Below, piece by piece: positions 8,401 to 16,446 of a DNA stretch of 42,216 nucleotides (the stretch's first letter is position 1; the number at the start of each line of letters is the position of its first letter). The notes below the pieces were generated by a model. The model did not search any database. It worked only from the letters and a program-made list of their open reading frames with translations, and was not told the DNA's origin. The position numbers were made by a program, and so were the translations under genes. The stretch comes from Comamonadaceae bacterium (GTDB lineage: Bacteria > Pseudomonadota > Gammaproteobacteria > Burkholderiales > Burkholderiaceae_C), in assembly GCA_947455465.1 (NCBI GenBank), contig CANGNS010000025.1, positions 1 to 42,216 of the forward strand, written 5' to 3'.

Positions 8401-8610
8401 AAACTGGTCATACTGGCGTTTGACCCGGTCCAAGCCAACACCGGAGCCCATGAATACGCTGCCAACCTTGGTAACTGGAAGCGCTGACAGCGCCACATCC
8501 TGGCGCGCGTAGCCCTCGGTCGAGACGTTGGCAATGTTGTTGGAAACCGTGGTCAGGGCCTGCTGGTAGACCGCAACCGCATTGCCTGCGATGCCTGCGA
8601 TATCGCTCAT
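5485..8610 (-). CDS. flgK: Hook-filament junction protein FlgK (HAP1), greatly enlarged
   Basis: At 1041 aa it is about twice the usual 450-650. The terminal parts are ordinary FlgK: residues 1-350 with the rod/hook-type start (A-V-Y-Q-Q-A-L-T-T-V-S-N-N-I-A-N-V-S-T-E-G-Y-A-R in two pieces), and the last 100 residues ending I-R-Y-Q-Q-A-Y-Q-A-A-A-K-T-L-Q-I-A-G. Between them is an insertion of about 500 residues. It opens with a Pro-rich segment (P-T-T-P-P-P-G-P-G-P) and contains at least three hook-IN-like units (L-N-G-V, L-Y-I-N-G-Q-Q-V, L-N-I-N-G-V-Q-I followed by A-I-N and L-x-L-S-N). The start overlaps the flgJ stop as ATGA (8607-8610). The frame is open throughout, so this is a real long protein, not a misjoined pair. 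Confidence 0.95.
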   Translation of the reverse strand: MSDIAGIAGNAVAVYQQALTTVSNNIANVSTEGYARQDVALSALPVTKVGSVFMGSGVGLDRVKRQYDQFVESNLRNTTSDLAAQGPVVDYANRIVDVMGSESMGLNTALDAFFSSARNLSADPASTVLRSSFVRDAAGVADRFGQLSSQLDLVQDQTQQQLESAVGQINMLTAQIAKVNAQLSNKNSEAAQPPDLLDQRDLLLKKLADFMRVNTRFEVNGQVTVSAGSTINQDVLVANQKSFNIGTNYNAASPEKAALVLDPYGTPQQLSGITSGSIAGLMTFREQVLGNTRNSLDNLARTFANEANNLHRQGIDGYGNQGKDLLKFDASVPTSAGGIRVAFSDPMLVAAASLFRVIEGPNNPSGTDATLTYLDPMAPPTPGAPPTTPPPGPGPLQNVFANNDNVSAAKPIAVSSTLPVTAVATIQQGMADVSIYLDTMQPGQQLQVMTKDGRQLIGSAFTDQSLLDNTLTTGNGFAAGAQYSALYLNQSGANGYKGMTVFYGAQASAQAQPVYNPDGTVSSTQTKNFPALLQGDRIAAMHSAPTAGPPQALFPAGSFKLNGVALGALNYPVNGTNVKPSEIADWVNAKTALTGVSATASNTIVVDAAQVKFGLPLYINGQQVNAGSAVTLTDLARAINNSAAGVSANVNANGKLVISNGGASSGDEISIAGNTVAGSTSLNALGLGTGVYRGSISLSQPVTDSAVIPVANLNLNSPLNINGVQINLSTGTGQNGLPANPLELVTAINAGSAKSNVQARLSADQTQLILSNVPGAQGNAITVSRGTSTQGANALAVNEGVLPGNEVSNVAPIQLGFGTGTPADLLKMGFRTGAFIKGPVKDDLLVFVSGAGTAMVSAGYAGKPADARQALRENPMTVTFTDATHYKIVDNATNTLLAERVLDPLQLSPAIRYQGLSLSFTAAPKANDTFTLDGNTDGIGNNENMLAMSALETKAVVGKKTLSNAYVDQINEMGNIARQATISQTALTVVHDQAVKSRDTISGVSLDQEAADLIRYQQAYQAAAKTLQIAGQLFDAVLHVN

Positions 8611-9167
8611 GGCTTGGCTCCATCAGAGCTACCAGCCGAAGCTGCGCTGGTGACATTGGCAATGGGCAGTTCGCGCGCACTCAAGGGCATGGCGCCACCG
8701 ACTTTGGGCAGCGGTGCAAGGGGCGGGGCCACCGTTTGCAGTGGCATAGGGGCTTGCGCCGCCGTCTGCAACGGCATGCCTTTACCCTGGCGCGCTTGCA
8801 ACATTTGCAGCGTGCTGGGCGAATTGGCGTTGGCGTCGGGCATGTTTTTGACCAGCATGTCGGCCAGACCAAGGCTATTTCGTTTGGCCATGGCCAGCGA
8901 AACCTCTTTGTCAAACATGCCCTGGAAGGTGTCTTCGGCCTGCGATTCGTTCAATCCACTCTTAGGAATCGCATCGCGCATGGTCTTCATCATCATCTGC
9001 AAGAACATGGCCTCAAACTGCTGCGCTGTCTCGCGGGTGGCTGCCTTGGCGTCGGTCTTGGCCTGTCCTTTCAGGCGGCCCAAGGCGCCAAAGTCCAGGT
9101 AGCTGCCCGTGGTGTTGGCGGCTGCCGCCGCGGCTGCGGGGGGGAGGGCGTTTGAGAGCGAGTCCAT
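8607..9167 (-). CDS. flgJ: FlgJ rod-binding (rod cap) domain protein, no muramidase domain
   Basis: A 186-aa protein with only the N-terminal half of classical FlgJ, which caps and assembles the rod in the periplasm. The rod-binding core is at about residues 40-110 (E-T-A-Q-Q-F-E-A-M-F-L-Q-M-M-M-K-T-M-R-D and M-F-D-K-E-V-S-L-A-M-A-K-R-N-S-L-G-L-A-D-M-L). The remainder is Pro/Ala/Gln-rich and ends shortly after. The glucosaminidase half of enterobacterial FlgJ (about 315 aa) is absent, so a separate enzyme must open the cell wall. The LysM/lysozyme-like gene at 18253-19398 is the candidate. It sits 15 bp after flgI and overlaps flgK by 4 bp. Confidence 0.93.
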   Translation of the reverse strand: MDSLSNALPPAAAAAAANTTGSYLDFGALGRLKGQAKTDAKAATRETAQQFEAMFLQMMMKTMRDAIPKSGLNESQAEDTFQGMFDKEVSLAMAKRNSLGLADMLVKNMPDANANSPSTLQMLQARQGKGMPLQTAAQAPMPLQTVAPPLAPLPKVGGAMPLSARELPIANVTSAASAGSSDGAKP

Positions 9168-9182
9168 GGCGAGGGGGCGTGT

Positions 9183-10316
9183 TTAGATGATGACCAATTC
9201 GGCGCGCAGGCTGCCCGAGCTTTTCAGGGCTTCCAAAATCGCGATCAGTGCGGAGGGCGTCGCACCCACCTGGTTGACCGCATCCACGATCTGGCGCAAG
9301 TCCACACCCGGCTGGAACAAGAACATAGGTTTGTTCGGCTCGCTGACCTTGATCTCGGCGTTTTGCACATCCTTGGTGGTGCCGCCCGAGAAGGGGCCAG
9401 GCTGAGAGACTTCATTGGTCATGGCCACCGAGACGCTGATCGTGCCGTGGGTGACGGCGGCGGCCGTCACGCGCACATTGCGGCTAATCACCACCGTGCC
9501 GGTGCGGGCATTGACCACCACACGTGCGGGCGGCTCCCCCGGCTGCACGTCGATGTTTTCGATCATGCTCATGAAGGTCACGCGCTGGCTGATGTCCATG
9601 GGCGCACGCACCACGATGGACACGCCGTCCAGAGCGTTGGCTACGTCGGCGCCAAATTTATTGTTGATCGCCTGGGTAATGCTGTTGGCGGTCGTGAAGT
9701 CGCTCTCGCGCAGATTCAAAAGCACGTTGTCCGACTTGTCAAAGGAGTTGGGCACGGCCCGCTCGACGGTCGCACCGCTGGGGATGCGCGCCGAGGTGGT
9801 CACGCCCACCGACACTTTGGAGCCTGCACCGCCCGCGTCCACGCCGGTGGAGGTCAGCGGTCCCTGGGCCAGGGCATAGATTTGTCCGTCCACACCGCGT
9901 AGGCTGGTTAGGAGCAGGTTGCCCCCGCGCAAGCTAGTGGCCGCGCCGATGGCAGATACATTGATATCAATGCGCTGGCCGGGCTTGGCCATGCCGGGCA
10001 GGTCGGCCGTGATCATGACGGCGGCCACATTGGCCAGTTCGTCACCGCCGCTGGAGATGGCGTTGGTGAATTTGTCCAGGTCGTTCTCTTGGTTCAGGCC
10101 CATGCGGTTGAGCAGGGTTTTCATGCTCTGGCTGGTGAAGCTGGCTTTTTTGTCGCCCGTGCCCTGCAGGCCCACGACCAGGCCGTAGCCGATCAGCTGG
10201 TTACCGCGCATGGCGGCCATGGAGGTCAAGTCCTTGATGCGGTCCGCCTGCGCTGCGCTAAAGGGCAGGGCCCACAGCAGCAGAGACAGCCAAAGAGTGC
10301 GGTACAGGGTTTTCAT
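9183..10316 (-). CDS. flgI: Flagellar P-ring protein FlgI
   Basis: A 377-aa periplasmic P-ring subunit surrounding the rod in the peptidoglycan layer. It has a signal peptide of about 24 residues (M-K-T-L-Y-R-T-L-W-L-S-L-L-L-W-A-L-P-F-S-A-A-Q-A) followed by the mature start D-R-I-K-D-L. Family motifs include G-Y-G-L-V-V-G-L-Q-G-T-G-D, a conserved central A-x-V-M-I-T-A-D-L-P and the C-terminal L-R-A-E-L-V-I-I. I chose the ATG at 10316 over an upstream TTG because it places the signal peptide at the N-terminus. It needs FlgA as chaperone, coded at 19563. Confidence 0.96.
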   Translation of the reverse strand: MKTLYRTLWLSLLLWALPFSAAQADRIKDLTSMAAMRGNQLIGYGLVVGLQGTGDKKASFTSQSMKTLLNRMGLNQENDLDKFTNAISSGGDELANVAAVMITADLPGMAKPGQRIDINVSAIGAATSLRGGNLLLTSLRGVDGQIYALAQGPLTSTGVDAGGAGSKVSVGVTTSARIPSGATVERAVPNSFDKSDNVLLNLRESDFTTANSITQAINNKFGADVANALDGVSIVVRAPMDISQRVTFMSMIENIDVQPGEPPARVVVNARTGTVVISRNVRVTAAAVTHGTISVSVAMTNEVSQPGPFSGGTTKDVQNAEIKVSEPNKPMFLFQPGVDLRQIVDAVNQVGATPSALIAILEALKSSGSLRAELVII

Positions 10317-10347
10317 GGGGTCAGTGTTTCGCTGCAAGGTTCAGGAC

Positions 10348-11034
10348 TTAGAAGGGCCACAGCTTGAGCACGCCAGCGGTACCCCAACCGGCGCGGGATG
10401 CGGCGGTTTGGTCGCCAACGCCGCGGTAAGTAATCTGGGCATTGGCCAGGCGGCGCGAGAGTACGGTGTTGTTGGGGGCGATGTCCTCGGGGCGCACCAC
10501 GCCGGAGACCTGGATCACTTCGCTGCCTTCAGACAGGGCCACCTGCTTTTCGCCGCGCAGTACCAAATTGCCGTTGGGCATGATCTCGACCACCGAGACG
10601 GTGACCGAGCCGGTCAGCGACTGCTCCTGGTTGGCCTCGCCGGTGCCCTCATGGGTGGTGCTTCCAGAGACGCTTGCGCCGCCCAGGTCGCCCAAAAGCT
10701 TGCCGACCAGGCCCGTGCCGCTGGTGCCCGAGCTGATGCCGCTCTTTTTGCTGAGTTTGCCGTTTTGCGAGCGGGCGGCGCTGGTGCTCTCGGCCAAGAG
10801 CACCGAAACCAGATCGCCCACGACATAGCTGCGGCCGACGCCAAAAAAGGCTTCGCTGCGGTTGCTGTTAAAAATAGCGCCCGTGGCCTGCTTGGGTTGG
10901 CTTTCGGTGATCGGGTACACCGGCTTGAAGCCTTCGGAGTGGGCCAGCGGCTCGGGCGGCATGACGGTGCAGGCGCCCAGGGCGGCCACAGCCAGTAAAC
11001 AAGCCAGGCGCCGTGCGAGGGAGGTAAAAGGCAT
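10348..11034 (-). CDS. flgH: Flagellar L-ring lipoprotein FlgH
   Basis: A 228-aa outer-membrane L-ring lipoprotein. A signal peptide with lipobox L-G-A-C puts the lipidated cysteine at residue 22. The mature part has the family features G-A-I-F, R-S-E-A-F-F, V-G-D-L-V-S-V-L-L-A-E and V-L-R-G-E-K-Q-V-A-L-S-E-G-S-E. It begins a new transcription unit, with a sigma-54 promoter 90-110 bp upstream (11126-11141) and the terminator of the previous unit before that (11174-11201). It is 31 bp ahead of flgI. Confidence 0.96.
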   Translation of the reverse strand: MPFTSLARRLACLLAVAALGACTVMPPEPLAHSEGFKPVYPITESQPKQATGAIFNSNRSEAFFGVGRSYVVGDLVSVLLAESTSAARSQNGKLSKKSGISSGTSGTGLVGKLLGDLGGASVSGSTTHEGTGEANQEQSLTGSVTVSVVEIMPNGNLVLRGEKQVALSEGSEVIQVSGVVRPEDIAPNNTVLSRRLANAQITYRGVGDQTAASRAGWGTAGVLKLWPF

Positions 11035-11125
11035 GGCGGGTCTCCGAAATAGGGGGTTGACGGGTCACATTTCTGGCCGCTTGCCTGTCCTGAATCCGGA
11101 CAATGGGCGGCATTGCTTCTTGTTC

Positions 11126-11141
11126 TGCAAGATATGTGCCA
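11126..11141 (-). promoter_or_regulatory. Sigma-54 (RpoN) promoter for flgHIJKL
   Basis: The minus-strand sequence is TGGCAC-N5-TTGCA, an essentially perfect -24/-12 element with GG and GC at the required 10-bp spacing. It lies in the 190-bp flgG-flgH gap, giving a leader of about 80 nt. Confidence 0.9.
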
Positions 11142-11173
11142 CGCCGATTGCCGCTTTCCCGCCACGCCCCAAG

Positions 11174-11201
11174 TAAAACGGCCTCTGAAAACAGAGGCCG
11201 T
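11174..11201 (-). terminator. Rho-independent terminator after flgG
   Basis: A perfect 10-bp stem (11178-11187 with 11192-11201) with an A4/U4 loop is followed by four U on the minus strand. It ends the flgBCDEFG unit 24 bp after the flgG stop. The DNA sequence is symmetrical. Confidence 0.88.
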
Positions 11202-11224
11202 CGGGGGTGCATCGGGCTGCCCGA

Positions 11225-12007
11225 TTACATGTTCTGGTTGATGTACTTGAGCATGCCGTCGACCGCCGAGATCGCCTTGGAGTTGATCTCATAGGCGCGC
11301 TGGGTTTCGATCATATTGACCATTTCCTCGACCACATTAACGTTGGAGGCCTCCAAAGTGCCCTGCATCAGGCTGCCGGCACCGTTGGTTCCGGGGGCTT
11401 GCACCTGGGGTGCGCCGCTGGCGGGGGTCTCTTTGAGCAGGTTTTGGCCCACGGCCATCAGGCCGGCCGGGTTCAGAAAACGGGCTACTTGCAGCTGGCC
11501 CAGCACCTGCTGGCCGCCGGTGTTCAGTTCCACCGACACCGTGCCGTCCCGGCCAATGGTGATGGTCGAGGCGTTATTGGGGATGGTAATGGCGGGTACG
11601 ACAGGCGCGCCGCTGGAAGTGACCAGCTGCCCGGTAGAGGACACCTTGAAGCTGCCATCGCGCGAGTAAGCGGTGGTGCCGTCGGGCTGCGTGACCTGGA
11701 AGTGGCCCTCGCCCGAGATGGCGACGTCCAAGGGGTTTTGGCTATTGACCAAATTGCCCTGGGCGTTGAGTTTTTCAGTCGCGACGACGCGCACACCGGT
11801 TCCGAGCATCAGTCCGGTAGGGGCCTGGGTGGTCGCGCTGGTTTGGCCGCCGGCTTGGCGGATGTTTTGGTAGAGCAGGTCTTCAAAGACCGCGCGGTCG
11901 CGCTTAAAGCCGGTGGTGTTGACGTTGGCCAGGTTATTGGAGATCACGTTCATACGTGTCTGCTGGGCGTCAAGGCCTGTTTTGGCCACCCACATTGATG
12001 CGTCCAT
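11225..12007 (-). CDS. flgG: Distal rod protein FlgG
   Basis: A 260-aa distal rod subunit. The N-terminal rod/hook motif is complete ([25 protein letters not shown]). The central region has the typical [11 protein letters not shown] and [10 protein letters not shown]. The C-terminal helix carries [18 protein letters not shown] and ends M-L-K-Y-I-N-Q-N-M. Its length is standard. The gene is last in the flgBCDEFG unit, with a terminator directly after it. Confidence 0.97.
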   Translation of the reverse strand: MDASMWVAKTGLDAQQTRMNVISNNLANVNTTGFKRDRAVFEDLLYQNIRQAGGQTSATTQAPTGLMLGTGVRVVATEKLNAQGNLVNSQNPLDVAISGEGHFQVTQPDGTTAYSRDGSFKVSSTGQLVTSSGAPVVPAITIPNNASTITIGRDGTVSVELNTGGQQVLGQLQVARFLNPAGLMAVGQNLLKETPASGAPQVQAPGTNGAGSLMQGTLEASNVNVVEEMVNMIETQRAYEINSKAISAVDGMLKYINQNM

Positions 12008-12079
12008 GGTCCGCTCCTTGGAAAATGAAAGTAATTCGTTCTAAATAATCTAAAGCAAGGTCTAGGCCAGGGAAAACCG

Positions 12080-12844
12080 TCAGGTCGATTTCATCATGGT
12101 CGCGCCCGACTCGTCGCAAGTCTTGCTTTCCTTGATCATGTTGACCTGCTGCTCTAGCGAGCGGCTTTGGTCCATGAGCTTGATCATCACTTCCAAGGCG
12201 TTCACGTTGCTGCCCTCAATCGCGCCAGCGGTGAGTTGGGGCGTTACGGGGCCATTGGTAATGTCGGTGCCGGGGGGCGAGCCTGCCACCGCGTACAGCC
12301 CATCCTCGCGGCGCTGCAGCGGCGTCTTGCTGCTGTCGCGCAGCAAAATATTGCCCACCAGAGTCGGCTGCACCACGCCCACCTGGGCCGGATCGATGCC
12401 GTAGACCGCGCCGTCGGGTTTAATGGTAATTTTGAGGCCAGGGGGAATCGTCAGCGCGCCACCACTTTGGGCGCGTACCAACTGGCCTGTGCCGGTTTCC
12501 AGCACGCCGCTGGAGTTGATACGCAAATCGCCGCGCCGGGTAAAGGCCAGCGTGCCGTCGGCCGCGCTCACGCCCATCACCGAGGCGCCGCTCAGGGCGA
12601 CATCCAGGTCGTTGCCGGTCACCATGACGGTACCGGGCTTCATGCTGATGTAGTCTTCGGTGAAGGACTGGGGCTGAAAACGGGTCTTCAAACCCGGACC
12701 TTCGACCTGAATGGCGCGCACCGAGGCCTCAAAGCTGCGCTTAAAGCCCACAGTGGACACATTGGCCAGTTCGTTGGTCGACATCTGACGGGCAACACGT
12801 TGCTCGTTGATGGCGGCCACCGCGTTAAAGGCTAAACGATCCAT
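12080..12844 (-). CDS. flgF: Proximal rod protein FlgF
   Basis: A 254-aa rod subunit, paralogous to FlgG. The N-terminal motif is N-E-L-A-N-V-S-T-V-G-F-K-R-S. The FlgG/FlgF-type core includes V-T-G-N-D-L-D-V-A-L-S-G, and the C-terminal helix contains N-A-L-E-V-M-I-K-L-M-D-Q-S-R-S-L-E-Q-Q-V. After it the last 20 residues (K-T-C-D-E-S-G-A-T-M-M-K-S-T) differ from the usual ending and include a cysteine. There is a 72-bp gap to flgG with no promoter seen. Confidence 0.94.
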   Translation of the reverse strand: MDRLAFNAVAAINEQRVARQMSTNELANVSTVGFKRSFEASVRAIQVEGPGLKTRFQPQSFTEDYISMKPGTVMVTGNDLDVALSGASVMGVSAADGTLAFTRRGDLRINSSGVLETGTGQLVRAQSGGALTIPPGLKITIKPDGAVYGIDPAQVGVVQPTLVGNILLRDSSKTPLQRREDGLYAVAGSPPGTDITNGPVTPQLTAGAIEGSNVNALEVMIKLMDQSRSLEQQVNMIKESKTCDESGATMMKST

Positions 12845-12882
12845 GGTTCAGGCTCCTGTGTGCAGATCTAAGGTGCTAGCGA

Positions 12883-15800
12883 TTACGAGCGCAGATTAAT
12901 AATGGCCGACGTCATCGTCGAGCTGGTCTCAATCGCCTTGGCGTTGGCCTGGAAGTTACGCTGTGCGGTAATCAAGTCCACCAATTCCTGCGTCAAGTCC
13001 ACGTTGGCACGTTCTGTTGCACCAGCACGCAGCGTTCCGAAGCCCGCGCTACCGGCAGTACCCAATATAGGTTTGCCCGAAGCGGCAGAAGCCAAGAAGC
13101 TCGAGTCACCAATCTGGCGCAAACCGGACGGGCTGGAGAAGTTGGTCAAAAGAATCTTGGCCAGCGACTTCTGCGTACCGTTGGAGAACGAGGCGCTCAC
13201 CAAACCGTCATTTCCGATGGTCACACCCACCAGCGAGCCTTCTGGCGCACCGTCCTGCGACTGCGAGAGCACCGCAAAAGGCGAGGTGTACTGCGTGGAG
13301 GCCGCGTAGTTCACGTTAATCGTCAAAGCACCCTTACCACCTGCGAGGTACACCGTTTCGAGCTGTGTGCCTTTGAGCGGGGAGTACAACTTACCGGCGG
13401 TGTTGAAGGTCAGCTCACCCTTGTCAAGGTAGATGGGTGACCAGGCAGGAAGGCCCGTAAAGCCGTCGCCGTTGGTGGTCTCTTTGCCGTCTTTGTCGAT
13501 GTACTTGGGCTGCAGCGCTCCGCCAACCAAGTCCTTGTGTTGCGAGGGCTTGATCCATGTCGATGTGGTCCCACGACCGGCCTCCACCTGGTCCAGGCCC
13601 CAGTTGCTGCTGCCGGAGATCTTGATGAAGGAGTCAGAACCTTGCGTACCCGTCTTGAAGACAAAGCGGTTATTGGTGTAGTCAAACGTCACCTTGACCC
13701 CGCTCACCGTCGTCTGTGAGTCATCATTGGCACCCTTGGAGGCCAGGTTATTGATGCCCTTTTGCAGCTCCCGCATGAAGGACTCCAGGGAGTAGGTCGG
13801 GCTGGGCGGTATCACCACCGTACCCTTGACCCCATCCACCGTCACGATGAATGAGTTGTTGGTCGAGTCGACAGCGAAGTTATTCGAAACGTTAACCGTA
13901 GGTGGCTTACCGACCGCGACAGCGGGTTCGGAGGAGATTCCGCGAGTCGCTACCGTAGAGGTTGAAACTTTATCAGCCTTGAATCCAAAAAGGGCAGAGG
14001 CTCCTTGGCTACTAACGTTGGATATCTCGATGGAGGACTTGTCCCCCGTAGTTCCCGAACTCACGGTGAAAGACTTGCTGACCGGGTCGTAGGAGACTTT
14101 AATCCCATAGCGCTGGTCTGTCAGCGCCCTAATCGGATTCTTATTGTTTGGAAGCATCTTAAGCCCCGTCAGTCCAGAACTATCCAGCGTCACGGGGAGG
14201 GGGTTCAGGTTAAGAATAGTGTTAGCGACGTCTGTTGAGAGACCGGAACCCGACTGCATGGTGAGAGTGTTTGCCCCAGAGTTCGTGCTGTCAGTGATCT
14301 GAAAACTCTGGCTGTTGTAGTCGTAAGCTACTTTCATGGGTGAGCTCGCTAGCCCGGGGGTCAGGAGCGAAGAAATGGTTGTTTGAACGCCAGCGACCGC
14401 CGTTGTAACTGCGGCAATTGTGTTCGGCGTAGTGCCATCGCTGATTAAGCCAGGATTGATGACATTCACCGTAGTCGCTGCAGCGAAGCTTATCCCGCCG
14501 CTACTGGAGGCTGCCAAAGCTGGCGGGGCCCCTGTTGCTGCGACGGCCTTCGATTGGTTATAGACCAAAATTATTTTGGAGGAATTAGAAGGATCGAACT
14601 GAATGTCCCGAATTCCGGCGGCCACCGCTGCGGTTCCTGCTAACAGAGTCGCTTTATTTTTTACGATTGATGCGGCTACCTGTACTGCGGTTTGACCTGC
14701 TTCTGAGTTTGGGATGGTCACCCCTAAAAAGTCTGTCTTACCCGTCGACGCCGTGCCACCGGCGGGTAGGCTAATTGCGACAGACGACTTAGGGTACTGG
14801 AAATAGGTCACGATTACCGATGTAGGGTCGGTGGTGCTCTGTTCGATGTTCTCCAGGCCTAAAACAGCTGCCTGTAACGCAGTTTTGCCCGGCGTCGCGC
14901 CAGTCGCGTCGACGTTATTCCACATCGCGACGAGCTTTGTTGCCGTCGTGGCGGGAAGGTCGCCGTTTGCCGATACGACGGGCGTACCAGCTACGGAGCC
15001 GCCAGGTAGCGTGGGAGGCGTGTAAGTGATGGGCACTCCCAGGAAGCTTGTTGGGCCAGTTGCTGTACCCGTAAAAGTCAATTGTTGCCGGGCGTGCCCC
15101 CCCAACACAGAGTTATCCACCTGCGTCTGGAGCACTGCAGTGAGTTCTTCGACGGGGACATTGCTTGGATCTTGGAACCCTTGCAGGACAAGGGGGACTT
15201 TGCTGGGCGCTCCATTTTGGATTCGAGAGTCTGTAAGGGTCAGAAGTGTATCGGGGTTCGTACCAGCTGCGGTACTGGTGAAGTTGAAGGTTGTCTCGTT
15301 TCCAAACTTCTTGTTAATGTACTTGGTAGCCTCCGCCGCCAGCGTCGCACCGGTCAAGATAGTATTGGAGTTGGCGAGGTAGCTCAAGTCCACGGTCACG
15401 GGATCGGTAGATCCATCCACTTTTAATTTGAATAGGTTAGTGAGGCTAACTGGCGTCGGTAGGCTCTTTAGGTCGGAAAATTTAAGTGAGCTTCCGCTCA
15501 GGTCCACGGTCGACCCAACACCTGTTAGGCTGGCTGAGGCGGAGGTGCGCTTGTCGGTCAGCTCGTTGAGCGAGATTAGCTGCGTCTTGGCTGTCGTCAA
15601 CTCGTCCTTCACCTCAGAATAGGGCTTGATCTCGCCGTACTGATTGACGTACTGTAGTTGGCCGTTAATGTCGGTCGACTGGGCCAACGCCGCAGGCACC
15701 TGATCCTCACCCACAAAAACGTAGGTCTGCCACTTGTTAAAGGGCACGTTTTGGCTAGCGTTGGATGACTTGACGTAGTAAATAGTCGCCAAGTAGCCGT

Positions 15801-16392
15801 TACCTCCATTGTCGTAGACAGTAAAGGCTGAAGACTTGTTATACGTAGAGGGATCGGTGCGACTGAAGGACTTAGTAATCACAGTCGCATCGGCTGGGAA
15901 GTTCAGACCCAAAGAGACCTGGGACGTTTGCTTAGCCTCGCCAGAGGTCTTTTGCGGAATGGTCAGCACCACCCGGTCATTCACGTTCGCACTGCCGGTC
16001 GAGTCAACTGTCGCCGCCATCAAACGCTGGCCTGCTGAGTTCACCACATTGAACTGTTCGTTCAACGAGAACGATCCGTTACGGGTGTAGGTATCGGTCA
16101 AGCCATCTGCCGAGCGCAGCGGGAAGAAGCCGTCACCGGTAATCGCCAAGTCCAGGGCGTTAGAGGAGAAGGAAATATTACCCTGGCTAAATTCCTGGCT
16201 CACTTGTTTGAGCGCAACACCCTGACCGACCGTACTGGATGCTTTTTGCAATGGCGAGGTCGCGAAAATGTCACCGAAGTCAGCGCGTGAGCGCTTGAAA
16301 CCTGTGGTACCCACGTTGGAGATGTTGTTGGCGGTAACGCCCAACATGGCGGTTGCGGCATTCAGTCCGGTGAGCGAGGTATAGAAAGACAT
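12883..16392 (-). CDS. flgE: Flagellar hook protein FlgE, giant form
   Basis: A 1169-aa hook subunit, about 2.5-3 times the ordinary 400-450. The N-terminus (first 90 residues: A-A-T-A-M-L-G-V-T-A-N-N-I-S-N-V-G-T-T-G-F-K-R-S in order) and the C-terminus (D-L-T-Q-E-L-V-D-L-I-T-A-Q-R-N-F-Q-A-N-A-K-A-I-E-T) are fully conserved, as are the flanking D1 parts. The extra 700 or so residues lie centrally (roughly 260-1000) and are Thr/Ser/Val/Ala-rich beta-type sequence with several repeated-looking modules. By eye the DNA of the insertion (about 13900-15500) has lower GC than flgF or flgG. The reading frame is intact across 3.5 kb. The insertion should project outward from the hook surface. Confidence 0.95.
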   Translation of the reverse strand: MSFYTSLTGLNAATAMLGVTANNISNVGTTGFKRSRADFGDIFATSPLQKASSTVGQGVALKQVSQEFSQGNISFSSNALDLAITGDGFFPLRSADGLTDTYTRNGSFSLNEQFNVVNSAGQRLMAATVDSTGSANVNDRVVLTIPQKTSGEAKQTSQVSLGLNFPADATVITKSFSRTDPSTYNKSSAFTVYDNGGNGYLATIYYVKSSNASQNVPFNKWQTYVFVGEDQVPAALAQSTDINGQLQYVNQYGEIKPYSEVKDELTTAKTQLISLNELTDKRTSASASLTGVGSTVDLSGSSLKFSDLKSLPTPVSLTNLFKLKVDGSTDPVTVDLSYLANSNTILTGATLAAEATKYINKKFGNETTFNFTSTAAGTNPDTLLTLTDSRIQNGAPSKVPLVLQGFQDPSNVPVEELTAVLQTQVDNSVLGGHARQQLTFTGTATGPTSFLGVPITYTPPTLPGGSVAGTPVVSANGDLPATTATKLVAMWNNVDATGATPGKTALQAAVLGLENIEQSTTDPTSVIVTYFQYPKSSVAISLPAGGTASTGKTDFLGVTIPNSEAGQTAVQVAASIVKNKATLLAGTAAVAAGIRDIQFDPSNSSKIILVYNQSKAVAATGAPPALAASSSGGISFAAATTVNVINPGLISDGTTPNTIAAVTTAVAGVQTTISSLLTPGLASSPMKVAYDYNSQSFQITDSTNSGANTLTMQSGSGLSTDVANTILNLNPLPVTLDSSGLTGLKMLPNNKNPIRALTDQRYGIKVSYDPVSKSFTVSSGTTGDKSSIEISNVSSQGASALFGFKADKVSTSTVATRGISSEPAVAVGKPPTVNVSNNFAVDSTNNSFIVTVDGVKGTVVIPPSPTYSLESFMRELQKGINNLASKGANDDSQTTVSGVKVTFDYTNNRFVFKTGTQGSDSFIKISGSSNWGLDQVEAGRGTTSTWIKPSQHKDLVGGALQPKYIDKDGKETTNGDGFTGLPAWSPIYLDKGELTFNTAGKLYSPLKGTQLETVYLAGGKGALTINVNYAASTQYTSPFAVLSQSQDGAPEGSLVGVTIGNDGLVSASFSNGTQKSLAKILLTNFSSPSGLRQIGDSSFLASAASGKPILGTAGSAGFGTLRAGATERANVDLTQELVDLITAQRNFQANAKAIETSSTMTSAIINLRS

Positions 16393-16446
16393 GGTTGGTT
16401 TCTCCGGGTTTTACTAAAGTTGTTCGTTAAAAAAGTGCGTCAGGGC

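Noticed and set aside
10317..10337. TTG start seven codons upstream for flgI
   Set aside because: It would place extra polar residues before the signal peptide; the ATG at 10316 is the natural start. The same reasoning was used for the flgT-like gene, flgP and fliN.
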